A stretch of DNA of 64,000 nucleotides from JANXUC01 sp964619065 (GTDB lineage Bacteria > Acidobacteriota > Terriglobia > Terriglobales > Acidobacteriaceae): positions 8,871-72,870 of the forward strand of contig CAZUCC010000018.1 of the NCBI GenBank assembly GCA_964619065.1. Direction: 5' to 3'. This document shows positions 43,411-52,444 of this stretch, piece after piece (the stretch's first letter is position 1; every line of letters begins with the position of its first letter). The notes below the pieces were generated by a model. That model was not told the origin of the DNA. It did not search any database and worked only from the letters and a program-made list of their open reading frames with translations. Made by a program: the position numbers and the translations under genes.

Positions 43411-44439
43411 GTGTCCGCCGCATTACTCGATGTCCGCAACCTGACGGTGCAGTTTCCCGATTCCAGCCGGGCTAGTTCGAGCAAAGATTCGCTCGTCGCT
43501 GTGCGGGATGTGAGCTTCTCCATCGCGCCCGGAGAAGTGCTGGGCCTGGTGGGGGAATCCGGCTCGGGAAAATCCGTGACATCCCTGGCGCTGATGGGGC
43601 TGCTCCCCCCGCAGGCGCGAATGACGGGAGCGGCTGTGTTCGCTGCAGCCGGTGAGCCTCCTGTGAATCTGCTGTCCGCATCGGGCGAACAGCTACGTGC
43701 GCTGCGCGGCTCGCGGGTGGCCATGATCTTCCAGGAGCCGATGACAGCACTGAATCCAGTGATGCGAGTTGGAGATCAGGTAGCGGAAGCCGTGATCGCG
43801 CACTATCCGCATACTTCGAAACAAGAGGCGGGTCGGCGAGCCGTGGAAGCGCTCCGCGAAGTGGCGTTGCCGGATCCAGAGAGCAGAACGCGCGATTATC
43901 CCCACCAACTGTCTGGTGGCATGCGTCAGCGCGTGATGATTGCGATGGCGATTGTGAATCGTCCTCAACTCTTGATTGCAGACGAACCCACCACGGCGCT
44001 GGACGTCACCATCCAAGCGCAGATTCTGGAACTGCTACAGGAACTGCGTGTGAGGTTCAACCTTGCCCTCTTATTTATTTCGCACGACCTCGCCGTGGTC
44101 TCGCGGGTAGCGGATCGGGTGGCCGTGATGTATGCCGGGAGCCTGGTTGAAATCGCGGCCCGTGAAGATATCTTTCAATCACCCGCGCATCCGTACACGC
44201 AAGGCCTTTTGCGAGCTGTGCCCACATTACGGACCGACCGCACGCGTCCACTTTCCGTGATTGAGGGGAGCGTGCCCTCTCTGCGCGCGCTGCCGCCTGG
44301 CTGCTTGTTCGAGCCGCGCTGTGAGTTTCGTGTGTCCACCTGCGCCCAGGATTGGCCACCGCTGATAGAAATCTCACAGGGCCACTGGAGCCGTTGTCCG
44401 GTGGTCCAACCAGCACGCGCCTTTGTGCCGCTGGCTTAA
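43411..44439 (+). CDS. Oligopeptide/dipeptide ABC transporter ATP-binding protein
   Basis: 342 residues from GTG 43411. Walker A GESGSGKS at 48-55, Q-loop near VAMIFQEPMTALNP, signature LSGGMRQRVMIAMAI, Walker B LLIADEPTTALD, H-loop FISHDLAVV. The C-terminal oligopeptide_DppD-like extension contains GCLFEPRC and further Cys residues (C-x5-C-type), a mark of DppD/OppD ATPases. It would energise peptide uptake. Unusually, no permease, substrate-binding protein or second ATPase gene is adjacent, so its partners must lie elsewhere. Confidence 0.9.
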   Translation: MSAALLDVRNLTVQFPDSSRASSSKDSLVAVRDVSFSIAPGEVLGLVGESGSGKSVTSLALMGLLPPQARMTGAAVFAAAGEPPVNLLSASGEQLRALRGSRVAMIFQEPMTALNPVMRVGDQVAEAVIAHYPHTSKQEAGRRAVEALREVALPDPESRTRDYPHQLSGGMRQRVMIAMAIVNRPQLLIADEPTTALDVTIQAQILELLQELRVRFNLALLFISHDLAVVSRVADRVAVMYAGSLVEIAAREDIFQSPAHPYTQGLLRAVPTLRTDRTRPLSVIEGSVPSLRALPPGCLFEPRCEFRVSTCAQDWPPLIEISQGHWSRCPVVQPARAFVPLA

Positions 44440-44517
44440 ACGACTTGTGCAGCCTTGTTTTTGCAGAATCTCCGTTCTGTGGTCTATACTCCACCGTGCC
44501 CCCCCGCGGATAACTGC

Positions 44518-45273
44518 GTGCGAATTTTTTTACTTAGCGACATCCACGCGAATTTGGAAGCTCTGAACGCCTGTCTGGATGCCGCCCCGGAATGCGATCG
44601 CGTGGTGAATCTTGGCGATGTGGTTGGCTATGGCGCCGATCCGAATGCGGTGATTGACCGTGTGCGCGCGCAAGATGCAGTCCTCGTGCGCGGCAACCAT
44701 GACAAGGCTGTCTCCGGTGTCATGGATCTGGATCACTTCAATCCCATGGCTGGACTCGCGGCCCTTTGGACCCGCGAGCAACTGACTTCCGAAAATTTGG
44801 CATGGCTGCGCGATCTGCCGCAAGGCCCGCTCAACCTGCCTGGACTGGAAGGGACGCAATTCGTTCACGGCTCGCCCCTCGATGAAGACGAATATCTGGT
44901 AAGCGTCCGTGATTCGCTGGAACCGTTGATGACGGCGTCGGCATCGATCACTTTTTTTGGGCACACACATCGGCAAGGTGGCTTTACCTGGGACGGAGAA
45001 CGAACGGAGGTCATACGGCCGGAATGGGCGTCTTCCGAAGGAAAGTCGACTTGGGATCTGGCTCTCCGCGAAGGGGTACGGTATCTCATTAACCCTGGCT
45101 CCGTGGGCCAGCCCCGCGATGACGATTGGCGCGCCGGATTTGCGCTCTTTGATAGCGACCGGCGCACTGTGCAGTTCTTCCGCGTGCCTTACGATCTGAA
45201 GACCGCGCAAGAAAAAATTCTCGCAGCCGAACTGCCGCCGCGGTTGGCTACTAGATTATCCACTGGTCGTTAG
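44518..45273 (+). CDS. Metallophosphoesterase (calcineurin-like)
   Basis: 251 residues if started at GTG 44518, which gives MRIFLLSDIHANLEAL, the usual beginning; the frame is open from 44455. Metal ligands: D-x-H in SDIHAN, GDVVGYG, GNHDK, and the final GHTH in FFGHTHRQGG. The family includes phosphodiesterases of the YfcE/MJ0936 type acting on diverse phosphoesters. There is no signal peptide, so it is cytoplasmic. It follows the ABC ATPase by about 80 bp. Confidence 0.9.
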   Translation: MRIFLLSDIHANLEALNACLDAAPECDRVVNLGDVVGYGADPNAVIDRVRAQDAVLVRGNHDKAVSGVMDLDHFNPMAGLAALWTREQLTSENLAWLRDLPQGPLNLPGLEGTQFVHGSPLDEDEYLVSVRDSLEPLMTASASITFFGHTHRQGGFTWDGERTEVIRPEWASSEGKSTWDLALREGVRYLINPGSVGQPRDDDWRAGFALFDSDRRTVQFFRVPYDLKTAQEKILAAELPPRLATRLSTGR

Positions 45274-45379
45274 AGTTCCCACAGACCCCCAATCCCATAT
45301 CTCTTTTTCAGCGCAACTTTTTCATGAAATAGGTGTTTCAATAAAGTGCAGTACTTTCTTGTGCTAACTTGGGTCATTC

Positions 45380-46312
45380 ATGACGGTGCGGAAATTCTTA
45401 CTATTTCTATTGATATCGGGTGGTGTACTCGCCACTACATTGAATGTTGCTCACGGGCAATGGGAGCGCCGTGGCCGCCACCGGCAGCGAACGGAAGATA
45501 GCGCATCGATTCAGGTAGACGGCGGGACTCGAACCTACATTCTGCACCTCCCCAAAGTGCCGGATTCCGGTTCCACCAAGCCCATTCCTTTGCTCATCGT
45601 GCTCCACGGAGGCGGAGGGCAAGGCGCAGGCATGGCTGGGCTGACCGGCTTCAACGAGATTGCCGACCGTGAGGGTTTCGCTGTTGTCTATCCCGATGGT
45701 CTTAATCACCACTGGAGCGACTTCCGCAAGCTGTCTGACGCAGATGATGTGGGCTTCATTCGAGCGTTGATCGAGAAACTTGAGCGCGAGAACAACATCG
45801 ACGCGAAACGTGTGTACGCCACGGGGATTTCGAATGGCGGATTTTTTTCGAACTATTTGGCGTGCACGTTGACGGATAAGATTGCAGCCATTGCTTCCGT
45901 CGCGGCGACCATGCCCGAGGGCGAACCAGAGCAATGCACGCCTTCGAGACCGATCTCTGTGATGTACATTCACGGGGCGGAAGACCCAATTGTGCACATC
46001 CAAGGTGGAGCGATCTTGAAAACGCGAGGACGCAGCGTTTCGCAAGATGTCGCAGTTCAGTTCTGGCGGGGATTTGATCGAACAGCGGAAGCTTCTCCCG
46101 ACGCCTCAAAAGAGAGCGCAGGTGTTCATCGTAGAGTGTATGCCGGAGGAAAAGACGGAACCGAAGTTGTGCAATACGTTGTCGATGGTGCCGGGCATGT
46201 TTGGCCCGGTGGTCCCCAATACTTGCCTGCTTTTATCATTGGCCATGCCAGTAATGCCATCAACGCCAGCGAAGTGATCTGGGGATTTTTCAAGAAAAAT
46301 CCGCGACCGTGA
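45380..46312 (+). CDS. Exported PHB-depolymerase/feruloyl-esterase-like hydrolase
   Basis: 310 residues with a signal peptide (FLLFLLISGGVLATTLNVAHG). The alpha/beta-hydrolase fold begins with PLLIVLHGGGGQGAGM (oxyanion hole); the nucleophile is Ser in ATGISNGGFFSN (G-x-S-x-G), acid Asp near YIHGAEDPIVH and His in VDGAGHVWPGG. This matches the LpqC/esterase_PHB family. Substrates range from polyhydroxybutyrate to feruloyl or acetyl esters in plant polymers; which applies here is open. Confidence 0.9.
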   Translation: MTVRKFLLFLLISGGVLATTLNVAHGQWERRGRHRQRTEDSASIQVDGGTRTYILHLPKVPDSGSTKPIPLLIVLHGGGGQGAGMAGLTGFNEIADREGFAVVYPDGLNHHWSDFRKLSDADDVGFIRALIEKLERENNIDAKRVYATGISNGGFFSNYLACTLTDKIAAIASVAATMPEGEPEQCTPSRPISVMYIHGAEDPIVHIQGGAILKTRGRSVSQDVAVQFWRGFDRTAEASPDASKESAGVHRRVYAGGKDGTEVVQYVVDGAGHVWPGGPQYLPAFIIGHASNAINASEVIWGFFKKNPRP

Positions 46313-46344
46313 TGGACGTGTACCTTCCGTTGTAAACTGACCAC

Positions 46345-46986
46345 ATGTCAGGTTCGTTTTCTCCCCACAAAAGCTCCTCCAGTCTATTTAATCCACGGAA
46401 CAAACCAACGCCTGAGCGCTACCTGATCGCTCACATTGATGGAGGTGCGCGCGGCAACCCTGGGCCGGCGGGCTACGGGGTGGCGGTCACAGATTCTACC
46501 GGTAAGCGCATCGCTGAGATCAGCGAATATCTTGGGCATAAAACGAACAACTACGCGGAATATAGCGGGTTGCTGGGCGCGCTGGACTATTGCCTGAAGC
46601 ATGAGGAGCGCGCCCTCAAAATCATCAGCGATTCCGAGCTGATGGTGAAACAGCTCAACGGCGAATACAAGGTCAAGAGTCCAGAGCTGAAGCTGCTCTA
46701 CGACCGTGCGCAGACGATGATTCGCCAGCTCGACTGGTTTCGCGCCGAGCATGTATTGCGGGAAAAGAACAAAGACGCTGACCGTCTGGCGAATGACGCA
46801 ATGGATCGCGGGATGAAGCGCGGGAACAGTGCGGAAGCAGCGCCGCGCCAGAGTTCTTCCGCACCGGCTGCCGCTTCTACAGGCGAAGTCCGTGAGTTCA
46901 ACGGCATCGTCCAGGGCGGCAAAATTCTCCTGCTCAGTGGCGAGCTACCCGAGGGGACGATGGTGAAGGTGCGGGTGAAGAATTAA
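46345..46986 (+). CDS. Ribonuclease HI with DUF104-like C-terminal tail
   Basis: 213 residues. The catalytic acidic residues are D32 (HIDGGARGNPGPAG), E72 (NNYAEYSGLLGAL), D96 (IISDSELMVKQL) and D146 (NKDADRLANDAMD). A Ser/Ala-rich linker (about 160-180) leads to a 30-residue module EFNGIVQGGKILLLSGELPEGTMVKVRV, which resembles the short beta-hairpin of DUF104/AF2212-like antitoxins. The enzyme removes RNA from RNA-DNA hybrids or primers. The stop codon overlaps that of the convergent helicase gene (TTAA). Confidence 0.9.
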   Translation: MSGSFSPHKSSSSLFNPRNKPTPERYLIAHIDGGARGNPGPAGYGVAVTDSTGKRIAEISEYLGHKTNNYAEYSGLLGALDYCLKHEERALKIISDSELMVKQLNGEYKVKSPELKLLYDRAQTMIRQLDWFRAEHVLREKNKDADRLANDAMDRGMKRGNSAEAAPRQSSSAPAAASTGEVREFNGIVQGGKILLLSGELPEGTMVKVRVKN

Positions 46987-48974
46987 ACCCCGAAAAATTC
47001 CTCTACGACTTTGATATCCGTCGTCCTTTTATAAGCGGGCAGACTCTCCAAGAACATGTGACCGTACTGCTTTTTCAGAATGCGATTGTCCAGTAGGACG
47101 GGCAATCCCCGGTCGTGCAGGGACCGGATCAAGCGTCCGAAGCCTTGCTTTAAAGTGATGACCGCGGCAGGCACCTGATAATCGAAAAACGCGTTTCCGC
47201 CGCCCGCATCAATAGCGCGCACCCGCGCCGCAACCACGGGATCGCTGGGCACCGCGAATGGCAAGCGGTCGATGATTACACAACTCAACTGCTCGCCCTG
47301 CACGTCCACTCCTTGCCAGAACGAAGACGTTCCAAATAACACCGCATTTGGCGTCAAACGGAATTCTTCCAACAGCGCATTCTTGGGCGCATCACCCTGG
47401 CGCAGCACCGGATAGTCGAGCTCTCCCAGCAAACGTTCGTAAATGTCATTCATCTGTGCGTAGCTGGTGAAGAGGACAAAGGCGCGGCCGCGCGTGACCT
47501 CAAGCAGGTGCTTGATGCAATCCGCGGCATGGGATCCGAACTGTGGTGTGCGCGGATCGGGCAAGTCCGGAGGAACGTACAGCACGGCCTGACTCTCGTA
47601 ATCGAAATGCGATGGCAGCACGGAGCTGCGGGCATGTTCCATGCCGAGTCTGCGCTCGATGTATTCGAAGCCACCGCGCACTGCGAGCGTGGCCGAGGTG
47701 AGTACCACGCATTCCATGCGAGCAAAGAGTGTTTCCCGAAGAATGGGCGCGACATCGATGGGCGTCGCTTGCAAAAACACATTGTGACGGCTGTGCCCGG
47801 CTCCCCGCCCGCCGCGCCTCTCGATCCAGAAAACCGTATTTGGTTCTTCGGACTCCATCAAGAAACTCAACTGCACGCGCAGCTCTTCGGCACGTCGCAC
47901 AAACGTAAACGATTCTTCCGGCTTCTCCGGCATGGCGGACAACTCGGCAGCGAGGCGACCCAGGGAATGATTCAAGCCAATGAATTCATCCCCGTTTTCT
48001 TCAAGAAATTCTCGGCGGCTGTCAAATGCGAACCGCCCCTCTCCGGGAGGCAGCAGGGAAAAGAAGAATTGGGATTTGTCGCGCAAACTCTTGAGTGCTC
48101 CGGAAAGCGGTGCCGAAAGTGCCCGGTTGCGTTGCAAAGAGGCTTCTACATCCCGCGCCAGATCCTCTACGCGCACGTTGCTAACCGAGATTCCGAAATA
48201 GCTGGCGGCAACGTCTTCGAGCTCATGCGCTTCATCGAAGACAACAGTTCCGCAATCCGGCAGAATGCCAGCATCGGGTGCGCCCTCGGCTTGCTGCTTA
48301 ATCGCCAGATCGGCGAAAAAAAGGTGGTGGTTCACAATAATGATGTCGCTCTCGGCCGCGCGACGGTGCATTTCTGTGATGAAGCAGCGGTCAAACTGGC
48401 TGCATTTCTGGAACAGACACGTCTCTGAGCGCGCATCGAGTTTGGGCCACAACAGACTGGATTCGGGCAGGCCGCCAATCTCAGCGCGGTCGCCAGTCTC
48501 GGTCGTTGCCTCCCACGTGGAAATAGTCTGAAATTGCTCAATCTCCTGAAGTCCGTTCAACACGGGCTGTGCGGTGAGGTCGTAGAGCCGCTTACGGCAA
48601 AGATAATTGTTGCGACCCTTCATGTAGCAGACGGAAAGTTTGCCCTCGCCGTTGGGAAACAACGCCTGCTCCAGGAAAGGGATATCCTTGAAGAAGAGTT
48701 GCTCCTGCAGATTCTTGGTGCCGGTAGAAATAATGACGCGCTTACCCGAACGGATGGCAGGGACAAGGTAGGCGAGTGTTTTCCCCGTGCCCGTGCCGGC
48801 TTCGACCACCAGATGACGCTTTTCTTCCAGGGCTTGCTCGACGGCTTGCGCCATAAGCAACTGCCCGCGCCGGAACTCGTAGGCGGGATGCGTGCGCGAA
48901 AGCACACCGCCCGGGGCAAAGAACTGGTAGAGCGAAATATCTCTCAGCGAGGCGGGCTGGGAAGGCGAAGCCAC
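46983..48974 (-). CDS. DinG/XPD-like iron-sulfur DNA helicase
   Basis: 663 residues. Walker A VEAGTGTGKTLAYLVPAIRSG, DEAH box VVFDEAHELED, and later SF2 motifs (FVLFTSYAQMNDIYERL, FGTSSFWQGVDVQGEQ, GFGRLIRSLHDRG). Four cysteines between Walker A and DEAH (NYLCRKR, ETCLFQKCSQFDRC) form the 4Fe-4S site typical of XPD/DinG. The N-terminal HPAYEFRRGQLLMAQAVEQAL is the family Q-like motif. It unwinds 5' to 3', with roles in R-loop removal and repair. Confidence 0.93.
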   Translation of the reverse strand: MASPSQPASLRDISLYQFFAPGGVLSRTHPAYEFRRGQLLMAQAVEQALEEKRHLVVEAGTGTGKTLAYLVPAIRSGKRVIISTGTKNLQEQLFFKDIPFLEQALFPNGEGKLSVCYMKGRNNYLCRKRLYDLTAQPVLNGLQEIEQFQTISTWEATTETGDRAEIGGLPESSLLWPKLDARSETCLFQKCSQFDRCFITEMHRRAAESDIIIVNHHLFFADLAIKQQAEGAPDAGILPDCGTVVFDEAHELEDVAASYFGISVSNVRVEDLARDVEASLQRNRALSAPLSGALKSLRDKSQFFFSLLPPGEGRFAFDSRREFLEENGDEFIGLNHSLGRLAAELSAMPEKPEESFTFVRRAEELRVQLSFLMESEEPNTVFWIERRGGRGAGHSRHNVFLQATPIDVAPILRETLFARMECVVLTSATLAVRGGFEYIERRLGMEHARSSVLPSHFDYESQAVLYVPPDLPDPRTPQFGSHAADCIKHLLEVTRGRAFVLFTSYAQMNDIYERLLGELDYPVLRQGDAPKNALLEEFRLTPNAVLFGTSSFWQGVDVQGEQLSCVIIDRLPFAVPSDPVVAARVRAIDAGGGNAFFDYQVPAAVITLKQGFGRLIRSLHDRGLPVLLDNRILKKQYGHMFLESLPAYKRTTDIKVVEEFFGV

Positions 48975-49043
48975 AGAGTCTCTATAATACCGAGTTAGGA
49001 GCTTGCCAATTCGAACGCTTATTTCAGCGGACGACGAAAGTAC

Positions 49044-50666
49044 TTGCCGCGTGATCTCACATTGAAAAAAAAGAAAAGAAAATCAAACGCGGGGAAGACG
49101 GCAAATCCCGCTCTCCCCGGCGCGGCCGTTGCCGAATCCGCCGCTTTCCACACAGCGCTGCCGATCCTGTGCATCGTCGGGCGCCCGAATGTCGGAAAGT
49201 CTACTTTGTTCAACCGCATTGCCGGGCGGCGGCGCGCTATCGTGGGCGACGAGCCCGGGATTACACGCGACCGCCTTTACTCGGAAGCCGAGTGGAACGG
49301 GCATTTTTTCCGCCTGGTGGATACGGGTGGAATCATTCCCGACGACAAAGATTTTATTCCCTCGGAAATTTTCCGTCAGGCCCGTTTCGCGCTGGACGAA
49401 GCCGCTGCCATCATCGTGGTGGTCGACGGGCGCAGCGAACTCGCCGGACCGGACATGGAATTGGCGCGCCTGCTGCACCGTACCGGCAAGCCTTTGTTCC
49501 TGGCTGTAAACAAGATTGACTCGGCCAAGCAAGAGCATCTGACAGACGAATTTCGTAGCCTCGGTATTCGCGAGGTTTACCCGATTTCCGCGGAACACGG
49601 CATCGGAGTCGGGGAACTGCTGGAAGCTATTTTCGAAGTTCCAGCCTTGAAGAAGCAGTCCGAAGCTTGGAAACGTGAGAAGGCCGCGGCGGAAGAGCAG
49701 GAACTCTCCCAAGCGCACATGGAGAGGTCCGAGGGTGAAGAGGAGTCGGCGCAATCAGAAGGCGGATCTGCCATCGAAACTTCGGTCGTAGCTCCTCCCG
49801 AAATCAAAGTTGCCATCATCGGCCGGCCCAACGTGGGTAAGTCCACGCTGCTGAATCAGCTCACCGGTGCCGACCGCTCGATTGTGTCGCCAATCGCTGG
49901 CACCACACGCGACGCTATCGACGAGATGGTGGAGCGGGAAGGCCAGCGCTTCCGCTTCATCGATACCGCGGGCATTCGGCGCAAGGGCAAGACCAAGCTC
50001 ATGGCGGAAAAACTCTCTGTCATCATGGCGCGCAAGCATCTGGAAGACGCAGATATTGCGTTGTTGGTAATCGACGCTCCCGAAGGAGTTACAGCACTCG
50101 ATGCACACATTGCGGGGTACGCACACGAAAGTGGCCGGTCATTAATCGTCGTGGTCAATAAATGGGATCTGGTGACCAAGGCTGCCGCTGCGGAATCCCA
50201 CGGCACGCAACCGGCAGCGAGCCGGCTTTCCAAAGCAGCGCGGTTGCAGTCCTCGAAACGCACTGCGGACCGCGAGCTCTACGAAGAACGCTTGCGTGGT
50301 GAACTGAAATTTCTTGCCTATGCGCCCGTGCTTTTTGTCTCCGCTGCGATGGGACGCGGTGTCGATCAAGTGTTTGAGCAAGTGGTAGAGGTTGCAGCCG
50401 AGCGCAACAAGCGGATTCCCACAGGTGAAATGAATCGCTTCCTCAAGCATCTCGATTTCGAACGCGCTCCTGTGCCTGCGCGCCAGCAAGTGCGGATTTA
50501 TTACATGACGCAAGCCGCAGTTGCGCCCCCTACGTTCATCCTCTTCTGTGACCGAGCAGTGAAGCTGCATTTCTCATACCAACGCTATCTGGAAAACCAG
50601 ATTCGCGGCACTTTTGGATTCGTAGGGACTCCGATTTGGATCAAGACACGCGGAAAAGACCGATGA
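49044..50666 (+). CDS. der: Ribosome-assembly GTPase Der
   Basis: 540 residues, longer than usual (about 440-490). Two GTPase domains each have GRPNVGKST (near 46 and 260), with G3 DTGGI/DTAGI, G4 NKID and NKWD, and the C-terminal KH-like domain QVRIYYMTQAAVAPPTFILFCD. Two insertions explain the extra length: a basic, Ala-rich N-terminal 40 residues (DLTLKKKKRKSNAGK) and about 30 residues after NKWD (LVTKAAAAESHGTQP). The interdomain linker is acidic. Start is TTG 49044. Der is needed for 50S subunit maturation. Confidence 0.93.
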   Translation: MPRDLTLKKKKRKSNAGKTANPALPGAAVAESAAFHTALPILCIVGRPNVGKSTLFNRIAGRRRAIVGDEPGITRDRLYSEAEWNGHFFRLVDTGGIIPDDKDFIPSEIFRQARFALDEAAAIIVVVDGRSELAGPDMELARLLHRTGKPLFLAVNKIDSAKQEHLTDEFRSLGIREVYPISAEHGIGVGELLEAIFEVPALKKQSEAWKREKAAAEEQELSQAHMERSEGEEESAQSEGGSAIETSVVAPPEIKVAIIGRPNVGKSTLLNQLTGADRSIVSPIAGTTRDAIDEMVEREGQRFRFIDTAGIRRKGKTKLMAEKLSVIMARKHLEDADIALLVIDAPEGVTALDAHIAGYAHESGRSLIVVVNKWDLVTKAAAAESHGTQPAASRLSKAARLQSSKRTADRELYEERLRGELKFLAYAPVLFVSAAMGRGVDQVFEQVVEVAAERNKRIPTGEMNRFLKHLDFERAPVPARQQVRIYYMTQAAVAPPTFILFCDRAVKLHFSYQRYLENQIRGTFGFVGTPIWIKTRGKDR

Positions 50667-50798
50667 GGCACGCGAATGCCCATCGCCACCGGCGTCCGCC
50701 GTTACCGGCGTAACAAAACAACCCAGTTTCGTCTCAACTCCAGACCAGTTTCCGGGCGAAAATAACATATTTCGCACTGCACAGCCCAAGGAGACTTC

Positions 50799-52427
50799 AT
50801 GCTGGCACGCTCTTGTTTTTGCACCACTCTGGCTGTTTCCACTTTCCTTTCAATTGTAGGTTTCGCGCAGGAGCCGGATTTCAGCAAAACTATTGCTGCC
50901 ACAGAGTCTGCCCCGCAGAAAGCTCAGCCCACGGAAAGCCTGGGAGATGTGGCGCGTAAAATGCGCTCGGCGAAACCAACCGAGGTCAAGACCAGCCCTG
51001 AGGATGCGAAAGAACTCTTCGCCCTGGTGGATGAAATCACCACCTTCGCCAGCGAGGATTCCGGGTTTCCACGCAAGACTTCGGTCAAGCGAAGGTTGAT
51101 TAGCCAGGACGAAGCGGAAGCTTGGTTTCGCCAGCGGCTGGCCAATTCTGAGTACACCGAGCGCCTTGCCCGCGCGGAAGTCAGTATGAAGAAGTTTGGC
51201 CTGTTGCCACGGGAATTCGATTTGAAGGAATTCGTTGTGAAGTCGGAGCGGCAGGGCGTCGCCGGTTTTTACGATGAAGAAACGAAAATGATTTCTCTTC
51301 TAAACTGGGTTGCCGCCGACACGCAAAAGCCCATCCTGGCGCACGAACTTACGCACGCGTTGCAGGATCAGAACTATGACCTCAAGGCTTGGCAAAAGGC
51401 TGCGGAAAAAAAGAATTCCGGTAAGACTGGCGCTCTGGCGATGGACGACCAGGAATCCACTACGGCGCGCCATGCCGTGGTCGAGGGGCAGGCCATGGTT
51501 GTCTTCATGGACTATATGCTTGCGCCTCTTCACCGCACGCTCAAAGATACGCCAGGCATTATTGCCGCCATGGAAGAACCATCCGTGGTAGCGGCCATCG
51601 ACACCGAGTTAGTTCACAACGCGCCTGTTGTTTTTCGTGAAGCAGGGTCTTTTCCCTATCGTGACGGCCTTCTGTTTGAGGCGGCGCTGCTTGAAAAGGG
51701 AGGGAAAAAGCTTGCGTTCGCCGGTGTCTTCGCACATCCTCCCAAGACCACGCATGAAGTGCTGCAGCCAAAAACTTATCTTGAAGCCGAGCAACTCGTG
51801 CCAGTAACCATTCCGGATATGCAGCCGCTGTTGGGCGGCAAATATGAGGTCTACGATACGGGTAGTTTTGGCGAACTGGATGTTCGCGCGCTCCTCAAGC
51901 AGCTGGGGGAGAAGCGGCTCGCGAATGACATCGCCTCCGCATGGCAGGGCGGCTCCTACGTCACCTTCCGGCGCCCTTCCGCAGCCAAGCCGGCAGCAAG
52001 CGAAGTAGCGCTGCTGTATGTATCGCACTGGAAGTCGGCGCAGGCCGCGGAGCGCTTTGGGCGTATCTATGCGGCAGGAGCCTCCAAACGCTACAAGAAT
52101 ACTGAGATCAAGCCCGTCGCCGCCTGCGCGGGAACACAGTGTCCAGTCGGTGTCGCGCAGATCACAACCGAAGAAGGGCCAGTGATTATCGAGCAGTGGG
52201 CCAACAACACGGTGGTGATCTCCGAAAGCTTCGATACGGCGACGGCCGCGAAACTGAGCAATGCTATGCGGAATCCGTCTTCAGGCATTCATGCTGGGGC
52301 AAGACTTACGGTTCCGCAAGAGGAACTGAGTATGAGGCTCACAGCGCTACCGGCATTCCAGCAGTACCAGGAACGGATCGGCGCGGGCGTGCTTCGGGAG
52401 CTAGTGAAGCGAGCTCAAACAAAGTAA
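50799..52427 (+). CDS. Exported HELTH-motif putative zinc metallopeptidase of unknown family
   Basis: 542 residues; ATG 50799 has AAGGAG about 7 nt upstream. A signal segment (TTLAVSTFLSIVGFA) is present. The zinc motif H182-E183-L-T-H186 in ILAHELTHALQDQNYDL is followed 50 residues later by VVEGQAMVVFMDYM, where Glu could be the third ligand, as in gluzincins. N-terminal SVKRRLISQDEAEAWFRQRL and GVAGFYDEETKMISLLNW fit families of secreted predicted metalloproteases in Acidobacteria. The C-terminal 200 residues are of unknown fold. I do not recognise a named family. Confidence 0.72.
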   Translation: MLARSCFCTTLAVSTFLSIVGFAQEPDFSKTIAATESAPQKAQPTESLGDVARKMRSAKPTEVKTSPEDAKELFALVDEITTFASEDSGFPRKTSVKRRLISQDEAEAWFRQRLANSEYTERLARAEVSMKKFGLLPREFDLKEFVVKSERQGVAGFYDEETKMISLLNWVAADTQKPILAHELTHALQDQNYDLKAWQKAAEKKNSGKTGALAMDDQESTTARHAVVEGQAMVVFMDYMLAPLHRTLKDTPGIIAAMEEPSVVAAIDTELVHNAPVVFREAGSFPYRDGLLFEAALLEKGGKKLAFAGVFAHPPKTTHEVLQPKTYLEAEQLVPVTIPDMQPLLGGKYEVYDTGSFGELDVRALLKQLGEKRLANDIASAWQGGSYVTFRRPSAAKPAASEVALLYVSHWKSAQAAERFGRIYAAGASKRYKNTEIKPVAACAGTQCPVGVAQITTEEGPVIIEQWANNTVVISESFDTATAAKLSNAMRNPSSGIHAGARLTVPQEELSMRLTALPAFQQYQERIGAGVLRELVKRAQTK

Positions 52428-52444
52428 GCACTGCTTCAGAATTC

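Noticed and set aside
45520..45540. tRNA-like GGGACTCGAACCTAC on the minus strand
   Set aside because: It lies inside the esterase coding sequence and has no matching acceptor or anticodon arm.
47508..48428. 306-residue plus-strand frame opposite the DinG-like helicase
   Set aside because: Antisense shadow; no SD, domain or conserved motif.
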